From Candidatus Timburyella stercoris (GTDB lineage: Bacteria > Bacillota > Clostridia > Oscillospirales > Acutalibacteraceae), in assembly GCA_904384255.1 (NCBI GenBank), contig CAJFJP010000005.1, positions 1 through 35,951 on the forward strand: 35,951 nucleotides of DNA, given 5' to 3'. Each line of letters begins with the position of its first letter. Within the stretch, counting starts at the first letter, position 1. A program made the position numbers and the translations under genes. The notes beneath the pieces were generated by a model that worked only from the letters and a program-made list of their open reading frames with translations, did no database searches and had not been told where the DNA came from. Below, piece by piece: positions 18,709-27,552 of this stretch.

Positions 18709-21384
18709 TTACTGCTTATGGATGCGAATAGATTTATTATAAATCCGCTTTACAAGCTTTACAATTTCCACTTGAACAATGGAGAGTAAAGATAACCCGA
18801 TTACAATAAGCCATTGTATGCCGTTCAGTGAAGTAAGCTGAAATGCATTTCTCAAAGCCGGAATAAACAAAATACATAGCATTAGCAGTGCAGAGGCAAG
18901 AAAAGAAACTACCAGCCATACATTTATTCCTTCTGCTCTCACCCAAATAGGCTCTGTATTAGAGCGCTGATTAAAAGCTCGCAGCATCTGTGAAAAGGCC
19001 AGTACACAGAATGCCATGGTCTGCCCGGCGAAATGACCGCCCAGATGTGCGCCAATCCAGTATGCACAGGTAGTTATAGCTGCCACGAAAATGCCTTGTG
19101 TAATGACACGGCGTACTAAATCTTTTTCAAATAGAGTACCTGATTTAACAGGCTGATGTTTCATAATATTTTTACTTGCCGGATCAATACCCAATGCCAA
19201 CGCAGGCAGGGTGGCTGTAGCAAGATTTACCCACAAAATATGAACCGCAAGCAAAGGAGCCTCCCAATTAAATAATGTGGCAATGAACAAAGTTAGAATT
19301 TCTGCTATATTACCAACCAGAAGAAATTGTATAACCTTTTGGATGTTTCGATATACACGTCGGCCTTCTTTAATGGCATAGGCAATCGTAGTAAAGCTAT
19401 CGTCAAGCAAAATCATATCAGCGGCGTCTTTAGCTACATCCGTGCCGGTTATGCCCATAGCAACACCGATGTCCGCCGCTTTTAATGCGGGAGAGTCATT
19501 TACACCGTCACCGGTCATAGCGGCAACTTCACCAGTGCGTTTTAAACTTTGAATAATTCTAAATTTATCGGCAGGCGATACACGGGCAAAAACAGTAGTA
19601 GTTTTAACGACTTTGTCAAGAGCATCATCATTCATATTGTCAAGCTCGTCACCGGAAATTACTGTATCGCCGTCTCGATAGATTTCCAGCTCTTTTGCAA
19701 TAGCGAGAGCCGTTATTTTATGGTCGCCGGTAATCATAATTGTTCGAATACCAGCTTGACGACAAGTGCGTACAGATTCAGCTACTTCTTTCCGCGGCGG
19801 ATCTATCATGCCAGCTACGCCGATAAATGTCATGTCAAACTCTACATTTTCATCATCGTCCGCTGGCAAAGCCGGCAAAGTGCGCATGGCAAATCCAAGT
19901 ACACGCAGTGCGTTTTCTGACATAGAAAGGCAGAGCTTTGTAATATGTTCTTTGTCTGCTACTGTAATAGGCCGCACTCCGCTGGAAGTCAGAATGTGCG
20001 TGCAGAGGAAAAGCATCTCATCTACTGCACCTTTTGTATAAGCAATTATGCGGTTATCAATTTGATGTACCGTTGTCATTCTCTTTCTATCAGAGTCAAA
20101 GGGCTGTTCAAATAAGCGCGGGTATTCATCTTCCAAACTTTCATGATCAATTTCAAAAGCCTGAGCCATGTAAATTAGCGCACCTTCGGTCGGATCGCCG
20201 ATAATTTCACCTTTACGGTCCGGATCAAGGCTTGCATCATTACAAAGGGCGGCGGCATAGACCAGTTCTCTATATACCTCCGGATGCTGTTGAGAAGCAT
20301 CTTCAACCGGCGTGGTTTTCCCGGCCTCAAAATCTCCGTTAACCGCAATATGCGTTACGGTCATTTTATTCAAAGTGAGGGTACCGGTTTTATCTGAGCA
20401 AATTACAGTAGCGCTTCCCAAAGTTTCCACAGCAGGAAGTTTGCGTATCAGCGCATTTTTCTTTGCCATACGCTGTACGCCCAACGCCATTACAATTGTA
20501 GCCGTTGCAGGTAATCCCTCAGGGATAATGGAGATTGCCAGAGAAATTGCAACAAGAAATTGTGGAATAAGAGGACGTTGGTACAATGCGCCAATGGCAA
20601 AAATCAAAACACAGACAATAAGTCCTATTATAGTAAGAGTTTTGCCAACCGCATTTAGCTTCCGTTTAAGAGGGGTATCCATATCATCCTGATTATCAAG
20701 CATGCCGGCAATATTTCCCACTTCTGTATTCATACCGGTTGCAACTACAACACCCGCTGCGCGTCCGTAGGTTACAATAGCAGATGTATATACCATGTTG
20801 CTGCGGTCACCGAGAGGGCAATCTTCCGGCAAAATATCTTCTGCTTCTTTTTCAGATGGGACGGATTCTCCTGTTAAAGACGCTTCCTGAACCTTTAAAT
20901 TTGCAGACTCAATTAACCGCAAATCGGCCGGGATCATGTCACCGTCACTTAGCATTACAATATCGCCTATAACCAACTCGCCGGCAGGGATAATACTTTC
21001 CTCGCCCTGTCGTAGTACGCGGGCAGTGGGGGCGCTCATATTACGCAGCGCCTCCAGCGACGATTGCGCTTTTTTCTCTTGCACAATACCGATGATTGCG
21101 TTGACAATAACGATGATAAAAATTACCAACGCCTCTGTCCATTCTCGTAAAAAAGCGGAGAGTGCTGATGCGCCTATAAGAATGAGTACCATTGGATCAA
21201 AAATTTGTGCTTTCAGCATTTGCAAAATAGTCTTTGGCGGCTTTGAGCGCAGCTCATTGCGCCCATTTTTTCTAAGCCTTTCAGCAGCCTCGGCATCGCT
21301 TAGCCCATCTTCAGAGGTGTGTAAACTATGATAAACTTCTGTAATTTGCTGAGCATGCCAAGGCTTGCGTTTGTGATTATCCAT
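18709..21384 (-). CDS. Cation-translocating P-type ATPase (P2-type, annotated-as-calcium family)
   Basis: PEGLPATATIVMALG, CSDKTGTLTLNKMTV, TGDGVNDSPALKAADIGVAMG; start reassigned from 21474 to ATG at 21384 (MDNHKRKPWHAQQ), since the 21474 start lies next to the leader terminator. Confidence 0.93.
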   Translation of the reverse strand: MDNHKRKPWHAQQITEVYHSLHTSEDGLSDAEAAERLRKNGRNELRSKPPKTILQMLKAQIFDPMVLILIGASALSAFLREWTEALVIFIIVIVNAIIGIVQEKKAQSSLEALRNMSAPTARVLRQGEESIIPAGELVIGDIVMLSDGDMIPADLRLIESANLKVQEASLTGESVPSEKEAEDILPEDCPLGDRSNMVYTSAIVTYGRAAGVVVATGMNTEVGNIAGMLDNQDDMDTPLKRKLNAVGKTLTIIGLIVCVLIFAIGALYQRPLIPQFLVAISLAISIIPEGLPATATIVMALGVQRMAKKNALIRKLPAVETLGSATVICSDKTGTLTLNKMTVTHIAVNGDFEAGKTTPVEDASQQHPEVYRELVYAAALCNDASLDPDRKGEIIGDPTEGALIYMAQAFEIDHESLEDEYPRLFEQPFDSDRKRMTTVHQIDNRIIAYTKGAVDEMLFLCTHILTSSGVRPITVADKEHITKLCLSMSENALRVLGFAMRTLPALPADDDENVEFDMTFIGVAGMIDPPRKEVAESVRTCRQAGIRTIMITGDHKITALAIAKELEIYRDGDTVISGDELDNMNDDALDKVVKTTTVFARVSPADKFRIIQSLKRTGEVAAMTGDGVNDSPALKAADIGVAMGITGTDVAKDAADMILLDDSFTTIAYAIKEGRRVYRNIQKVIQFLLVGNIAEILTLFIATLFNWEAPLLAVHILWVNLATATLPALALGIDPASKNIMKHQPVKSGTLFEKDLVRRVITQGIFVAAITTCAYWIGAHLGGHFAGQTMAFCVLAFSQMLRAFNQRSNTEPIWVRAEGINVWLVVSFLASALLMLCILFIPALRNAFQLTSLNGIQWLIVIGLSLLSIVQVEIVKLVKRIYNKSIRIHKQ

Positions 21385-21463
21385 ATTGGATAAACCATTC
21401 CTTTCTTTAAAAAAATAATATATTTTTGACCACCTTTCAGCGGTGACCAGCAAAAAAGAAACA

Positions 21464-21510
21464 CAAAAAGGCATAGCCTGCTTTCTAACGGTTAGATACA
21501 GGTTATGCCT
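21464..21510 (-). terminator. Intrinsic terminator (attenuator) in the P-type ATPase 5' leader
   Basis: Transcript AGGCAUAaCCUG...CAGGcUAUGCCUUUUU; ~80 nt upstream of the ATPase start. Confidence 0.8.
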
Positions 21511-21581
21511 AATATATAAAACTTATTCAGTTTCAAATAAATATTACTTCGGTCAGCGTCGCTACTATCGGCGTCGTCCAT
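21492..21581 (-). CDS. Candidate leader peptide, 29 aa (MDDADSSDADRSNIYLKLNKFYILGITCI)
   Basis: ATG...TAA ORF missed by the ORF track because of length; its 3' end overlaps the 5' arm of the leader terminator; AGGAA upstream at somewhat long spacing. Confidence 0.6.
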   Translation of the reverse strand: MDDADSSDADRSNIYLKLNKFYILGITCI

Positions 21582-22019
21582 AATTTTGGGTTCAATTCCT
21601 TTTCTCAATATTATTTTAGTAATCATTATATGTAATAATCATACTTTTGTCAACCGAGTCTTTGACAAGATTATGAGTCAAGAGATCTATGCCTTTCCAG
21701 TCTTTTAAATCATTTGCCCGTGCATAGTTGGCATATTTTTATGGGAATCCATAACAGCCAATATCTATATAACTAATTTCAAAATAGCACTATACTTTAA
21801 ATTTAAAATATTATTTTTGACAATGTACAATTAAGCAATTTAACATTCCAGCCTTTTTAAAAGTTATGCAGACTTTCACCTAAACAATTTAAATTTTAGC
21901 TTTTTATTAAAATGTCACCGTAGCAATATAAAGCTTACTTAGACATATAAAGAAGTTATAAAAATATGTTGACACCACATGTATCCAAACTTTAGTAAAA
22001 AGCCGGCGCACGTACTGCC

Positions 22020-22326
22020 TCAAGACTCAGTCTGGTGACAATAGTCTGGAGATATAGGTGATTTATGGGCAGTGAGTAAAATAAAAACTGAGTGCGAACG
22101 CGACCTTGCATCCAGGCTCAGCCTGTGGGAAGCATTGACAAAATAGATACCCACTGAAAACGCGAGTGAAAAGGTAAAATAAAAAACTGAGCCCGAATGC
22201 GAACATACGTCCAGGCTCAGCCTGGTGGAAAGCATTGACAAAATAGATACCCACAGAAAACGCGAGTGAAAAGGTAAAATAAAAAACTGAGCCCGGAACG
22301 CGAACATGCGTCCAGGCTCAGCCTGG
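22020..22326 (-). repeat. Tandem array (~100-bp unit, about 4 copies, decaying) of the tRNA-Arg 3' flank/terminator
   Basis: 'ccaggctcagcctg' motif begins at about 22021 (degenerate), 22111, 22210, 22311; units share 'agcattgacaaaatagatacccac.gaaaacgcgagtgaaaaggtaaaataaaaaactgagcccg'. Confidence 0.88.
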
Positions 22327-22403
22327 TGGCCCGCCCGAAGGGATTCGAACCCCCAACCTCTGGAATCGGAATCCATTGCGCTATCCAATTGCGCCACGGG
22401 CGG
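22327..22403 (-). tRNA. tRNA-Arg, anticodon CCG, 3' CCA encoded
   Basis: CCGCCCG TG GCGC AATTGGATA GCGC A ATGGA TTCCGAT TCCAG AGGTT GGGGG TTCGAAT CCCTT CGGGCGG G CCA; 7-bp acceptor stem. Confidence 0.95.
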
Positions 22404-22538
22404 ATACATGACTAAATTAATATACTGCCTATATATGTGTTTTGTCAAGATTAATATATCGCTGCCGTTAAAAAATGCAAGAGCCCCAATTTCATGGCTG
22501 AACCAGCAACTGAGGAAAATCCATACAGCACAGAACTG

Positions 22539-23204
22539 TCAGGATTTTTCTGCCCTTTTCTTTTTTATGTTGTCGGCATCCTCATATACATTATACTGTT
22601 TTATATAATTCTTCCACTCGTCGTTAGAGACATGCGGATGCTCTTTTTTATACTTCTCATATATCAAGGCCTCTGCTTTATCGTACTTTTTAAATATATT
22701 CTTTTTATCTTTAAAGCATATGATATAAATTATTATAACAGCTAAAATATACACTATTATAGGCAGCAAATGCTGCAACACAAAACGCTCCGTACCATTT
22801 TCCAAAGTAAGGCGCCTATGCTCTGTCTCGCTAAGGAAAAAAATTAACGTGATTATACCGGCGGGCAGTGCAAATATCAATGTAAGCAGATATTTTTTAA
22901 GTATCATAACTATAAATGCGGCTATCATAGCAGCGCTTACCGAGAACATAACAATAAGCGCTGAGCGAAGCTGAACAATATCATAGTTATCCGGATAGAT
23001 GGCAGCGTCCTCCAGATTTAAAAATATTTGAAAAATATAAGCCGCATTAACAAGCAGGAGATAAATCGCGGCGATAAAATAGAAAGCTTTGCAGAGTTTT
23101 GTAGTATTGCCACCAAGATGTGACCAGTTTTCATTGGCGCGGAATATGCGCTGCTCTTCTTCACGCACTATTTTTTCCATTAGCGTTGGATTCCTGTATT
23201 TCAT
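22539..23204 (-). CDS. Uncharacterised membrane protein (about 4 TM)
   Basis: 221 aa with four hydrophobic segments and charged termini; family not recognised. Confidence 0.7.
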   Translation of the reverse strand: MKYRNPTLMEKIVREEEQRIFRANENWSHLGGNTTKLCKAFYFIAAIYLLLVNAAYIFQIFLNLEDAAIYPDNYDIVQLRSALIVMFSVSAAMIAAFIVMILKKYLLTLIFALPAGIITLIFFLSETEHRRLTLENGTERFVLQHLLPIIVYILAVIIIYIICFKDKKNIFKKYDKAEALIYEKYKKEHPHVSNDEWKNYIKQYNVYEDADNIKKKRAEKS

Positions 23205-23463
23205 AAACAGCTCCTGTGTTTTTTATTATACTTTTGCGGTGCACAAAATTTTCTGCCATGTATTAATCAAAAACTATCAGCATATCTCAGTGATATTTTT
23301 GGAAATATTCCACACAGCGTATTTATATTTTTTTATTATACTACCTAAATCATAATGTTTCAACTTAAAGCTTTTATAAACTGTGAATATAACGTAAAAT
23401 ATATTGATGCAAAATTTACGATGTGTTAAGATAAATTTAAAATTACATTTTAGGTGAGTAATT

Positions 23464-23952
23464 ATGTTTAGGCAAATGCGAAGAAAAAATCAGCAGCTTT
23501 CTTTAGAGGAGTGCAGCGAAATATTAGTTAATGGAAGTTCTGGTGTACTGGCACTGGAAGGAGATGACGGATATCCTTATGCTGTTCCGCTCAGCTTTGT
23601 TTATAATGATAAAAAGATATTTTTCCACTCCGCAAAGACAGGTCATAAGATAGACAGCATAAAGTCAAATGATAAAGCGTCGTTTTGCGTTATAGCAAGA
23701 GATGATGTGAGACCAGAGGAATATACTTCATATTTTAAAAGCGTAATTGCGTTTGGCAAAATACGAATTTTAAAAGATGAGGAAGAAATACGAAAAGCTA
23801 TTGCTTTGCTGGCAATTAAATATAATTCGCAGGACAGCATTGAAAAGAGAGAGCGGGCAATCGAAGCGGGGTATGCAAACTTATGTATGCTTGAGCTTAA
23901 AGTTGAGCATTTAACAGGAAAACAGGCAAAAGAGCTGATTGATAAGAAATAG
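23464..23952 (+). CDS. Pyridoxamine 5'-phosphate oxidase-like (NimA-like) flavin-binding protein
   Basis: GYPYAVPLSFVYNDKKIFFHSAKTGHKIDSIKSNDKASFCVI. Confidence 0.88.
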   Translation: MFRQMRRKNQQLSLEECSEILVNGSSGVLALEGDDGYPYAVPLSFVYNDKKIFFHSAKTGHKIDSIKSNDKASFCVIARDDVRPEEYTSYFKSVIAFGKIRILKDEEEIRKAIALLAIKYNSQDSIEKRERAIEAGYANLCMLELKVEHLTGKQAKELIDKK

Positions 23953-24437
23953 AATTTATGCCAGTTTTAAATATGAACAATATAAGCAAAGGTAATATAG
24001 GCTGGGCAGCAGTCTATCTATTTTGGCTTAGACATGATATGAGGGAAAGATTAACCGGTCTAAATTTTTGTTAAATTTATTTAAATAGCATATTTCAATG
24101 TCATGCATAGATTTTGTGTAGTTATGCTGCGATGTATGCAGCGGCTTGCAGCAGACATACAAGTGTACAGCAGACTTGACCCAGCATCAGAGAAGGCGGT
24201 AAACTGTACAAATTACTGCGTTATTGCATTGATATTTATCTGTATAATAATTATATATGCTGCATAAAAAAGCAAAAAGATTATTATAAATATATTCGGA
24301 GTAAATAAGCGAAGCTTTAATCCTTATATTTGATTATGTGACAAAATTAGCTAAACAGTTATACAATAAGGGCTTTGTTTGACTTGACTTGAGCTTTACA
24401 TGCGTTTACAATTATTAAAACAGGAGGCAGTAAAGCA

Positions 24438-25652
24438 ATGAATATAACTGAGTTAAGCTTAAGAATAGCGTCGGCGACGGTTTATAAAGGCGTGATTAAT
24501 GAGCCTGTAGTGCGCCAGATATGTGAGTATGTAAGGCTTAAGGCTGCCGGTGCGGGTAAGGAAGAGATTGTGTCCGCTGCTGCTGCGGTTTTTTGTTCTG
24601 CACTGGAATTTGATAAAAGCAGCGATATTTGCGGCGCGTTTGTCAGTGCAGCTGAAACGGACGAAAATCCTGTGTCGAGAGCTCTGGCCTTTGGCGAAAA
24701 ATTGCAGGATGATATAAAGTCCGCCGCGCTTTTTGATTTAGAAACACTTGTAGAGCTTATGCATCTGTGTCCCGAAAAATCTGATTTACCGGCGGGCGCG
24801 CCGGTATGGACATCGGAGGATAAAAAACATATATCGGCCGATACAGAGTCATTTTTTAATTATCTTAAAGGCTATTATGAGAAAAACGGATATGGTATTG
24901 TATCCAGGCACAGCGCCTTTAAATATGAGGGAGGCCTTATCCCGGCAGTCAATACCGATAAAATCCGGCTTGCCTCGTTAAAAAGCTACGATGCCGAGCG
25001 CGCGGTGGTTAAAGAGAATACTGAGGCGTTTGTAAAAGGGCTTCCGGCGCAGAATGTGCTGCTATACGGCGACAGGGGCACAGGCAAATCCGCCACCATA
25101 CATGCGCTGCTTAATGAGTACAGCGGCCGTGGCCTTAGAATGATAGAGCTTGCAAAAAACAATTTAAGCGGATTGTCAAGCCTAATAGGAATTTTATCGA
25201 GATATCCCAATAGATTTATAATATATATTGACGACTTGTCGCTAAGCGGGGACGAGGCGGTGCTGAGCGACCTCAAGGCGGTGCTGGAGGGATCGCTTGA
25301 AAAAAGGCCGGATAATATTTTGGTTTATGCGACTTCAAACCGCCGGCATCTGGTAAAGGAAAAGTCGACCTCTGAGCTTTCAAAAGAGACAAACGACGCC
25401 GATGCGCGCGAAGAAATGCTGTCGCTGTCGGACAGGTTTGGACTTACGGTGACATTCTTTAACCCCAATCTTAAGGTATATCGTGAAATAGTGGCGTTTT
25501 TGGCAAAAGAGAACGGCATAAACATAGATGAGCAAACGCTTTTTGCGGCAGCCGACAGGTTTGCCGTACGCAGAGGCGTACGCTCGCCGCGTACAGCGCA
25601 GCAGTTTATAGAATATGCTGCCGGCCGCATAAATCTTGGCCTTGATTTATAA
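24438..25652 (+). CDS. DUF815 AAA-type ATP-binding protein
   Basis: Walker A GDRGTGKSATIHALL, Walker B FIIYIDDLSLS, ATSNRRHLV; DUF815 organisation. Confidence 0.88.
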   Translation: MNITELSLRIASATVYKGVINEPVVRQICEYVRLKAAGAGKEEIVSAAAAVFCSALEFDKSSDICGAFVSAAETDENPVSRALAFGEKLQDDIKSAALFDLETLVELMHLCPEKSDLPAGAPVWTSEDKKHISADTESFFNYLKGYYEKNGYGIVSRHSAFKYEGGLIPAVNTDKIRLASLKSYDAERAVVKENTEAFVKGLPAQNVLLYGDRGTGKSATIHALLNEYSGRGLRMIELAKNNLSGLSSLIGILSRYPNRFIIYIDDLSLSGDEAVLSDLKAVLEGSLEKRPDNILVYATSNRRHLVKEKSTSELSKETNDADAREEMLSLSDRFGLTVTFFNPNLKVYREIVAFLAKENGINIDEQTLFAAADRFAVRRGVRSPRTAQQFIEYAAGRINLGLDL

Positions 25653-25871
25653 CGGCGGTAGTATGTGTACTTAAGCCAAAAGTAATTTTTATATAATTCT
25701 GTTTTTAAGGCATAACAAGAAAATATATGTTGCTTTAAATACAATATGCTGTATATCAGCCGGATGATCTTGGCAAATATCCGGTTTGTAAAAATGCGGC
25801 CGGTAGATTTTATTTTCGCCGATAAGGCTGTCTTAAAAAGCAGACGAATTAAAAATAAGGGAGCGGATGAA

Positions 25872-26834
25872 TTGAAAAAGATAATATCTATTCTTCTTGC
25901 AGCGCTTATGGCAGCAGGATTATTAACATCATGCAGCGAGGGCGGCGGAGGGGTAACAATAGAAGGCCGTGACGATTTCCCTGCAACAGTCAGCGGCGTA
26001 GAAATAAAGTCCGCACCGCAGAAGGTTATATGCCTTTCGCCGTCTGTTACAGAGATTATATATGAATTAGGCTCTTATGCTCAGCTTTACGGCGTGTCTA
26101 ACGACTGTGACTACCCGGAGGAAGCGGCGCAGAAAGAAAAGATGGGTACAGCCATTAGTCCTGATACAGAAAAAATAATAAATGCGAGCCCCGACCTTGT
26201 GATAGTGAGCGGAAATTTAAATGACGAGCTAAGCGAGAGTCTCAAGCTGCGTAATATACCCGTCATTTCAATAGAAGCGGCACAGAATATTGACAGCCTT
26301 AAAGATGTATATGTGGCGGTCGCCACTGCATTTGCAGGAAAAACTACCGGACAGATAAACGGCGAGACGACATATAATAATCTTATAAACAAGATAAAGA
26401 ATGAGGCAAACTTAGCGGGGCAGACGCTGAAAAAAGCGGTGTTCATTCCGTCTGACGGCATAATTGCATATAAGGACTCGTTTATATCTGATATAATGAC
26501 GCTTGCTGGGGCAGAGAATCCGGCGGAAGCCGTACCAGAAGGCAGCGATTGGGCATCGTATGTGGCGTCTTTAAACCCCGACTATATTTTCTGCAGCGAT
26601 GGCATAGTTCAGAGCATACTTGAAAATCCTGCGCTTGCAGAGACAAACGCAGTGAAGTCTGGTAATGTAAAGGGCATAAATCCGGCACTTTTTGAGCGTC
26701 AGGGCGGGCGGATATATGAAGCGGCAATGGAGATGTACCGCGCAATGTACGGAGCAGAGGATAACACTTCGGGTACTGATGTATCTGGAGAAAATTCTGC
26801 CGCCGGAGCATCCGAGGCGTTATCAGCGGAATAA
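25872..26834 (+). CDS. ABC transporter substrate-binding lipoprotein (BtuF/FepB-like helical-backbone fold)
   Basis: Lipobox LLTSC; ICLSPSVTEIIYELG..LYGVSNDCDYPEEA; TTG start at 25872 preceded by GGGAG (ORF track start 25746 rejected). Confidence 0.88.
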   Translation: MKKIISILLAALMAAGLLTSCSEGGGGVTIEGRDDFPATVSGVEIKSAPQKVICLSPSVTEIIYELGSYAQLYGVSNDCDYPEEAAQKEKMGTAISPDTEKIINASPDLVIVSGNLNDELSESLKLRNIPVISIEAAQNIDSLKDVYVAVATAFAGKTTGQINGETTYNNLINKIKNEANLAGQTLKKAVFIPSDGIIAYKDSFISDIMTLAGAENPAEAVPEGSDWASYVASLNPDYIFCSDGIVQSILENPALAETNAVKSGNVKGINPALFERQGGRIYEAAMEMYRAMYGAEDNTSGTDVSGENSAAGASEALSAE

Positions 26835-27104
26835 TCCAGTCACTTGCGCTTTTAAAGCTTAAACGGATTAAATTTTGGAATAAAAACAAAACCTCAGATA
26901 AGAACTAAACGGGTGGCATTATGCTTATATTTAATTTAAAGAAGAGCAGAAGTTTATATCACATCAATACTTAAGATACGAAAAATCTAATTTTGGTCAG
27001 CGGCCGCAGTTGCAGCCGATTTTATAACGCTGTTTGTACACATTTAAGCTATCTGCTGTTCCTAAAATCGGATATGGCGGAGAATAATCTTAAATAGATA
27101 AATT

Positions 27105-27134
27105 AATGGGAGCGCAAAGACGCTCCCATTTTCT
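27105..27134 (+). terminator. Rho-independent terminator
   Basis: AATGGGAGCG-CAAAGA-CGCTCCCATT-TTCT. Confidence 0.75.
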
Positions 27135-27552
27135 ATAAATGCAACTGTGAAAAATTATCTCCAGCATGCTATTGTAAAAATTTAAACTAAACTGCTGTAA
27201 AACAATAACAATATGGCCTTTTTAAACATGACACCTACCACCGGCGGATAATGCTTCCCAATAGGTCATATATTTTCTAACGGTAATATGGGAAACTTAT
27301 CGCTCTCCGCATATTTTCAAATGGGTGAAAACACAAACTTCTTAACGATATAGCGCCCGTTTATAGCATGAGCATACGCCGCAGGGGAAAGACGCTGAGC
27401 AATACGGAGAAAATAGCGGTATAATGCTCCGCTGTTTTTGGGATGGACATAAGAAGGCAAATGCTTTTTAGCCGTCATGTATAGATTATTAAAATGTAAA
27501 AGCTTTGACAAACGCGATATTTCATTGGAAAAAGCAATGCAAAGAGCGGGCT

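Noticed and set aside
21385-21474. N-terminal extension of the P-type ATPase (MPFCVSFLLVTAERWSKIYYFFKERNGLSN)
   Set aside because: Starts beside the leader terminator; the internal ATG at 21384 has a better RBS and a typical N-terminus.
21464-21610. Known riboswitch (yybP-ykoY Mn or M-box Mg) in the ATPase leader
   Set aside because: The conserved cores I would expect (e.g. GGGGAGUAGC of yybP-ykoY) are not present; the leader ORF/attenuator explains the segment better.
22020-22448. 142-aa minus-strand ORF
   Set aside because: It runs through the tRNA-Arg gene and the tandem terminator repeats; its internal peptide repeats simply reflect the DNA repeats.
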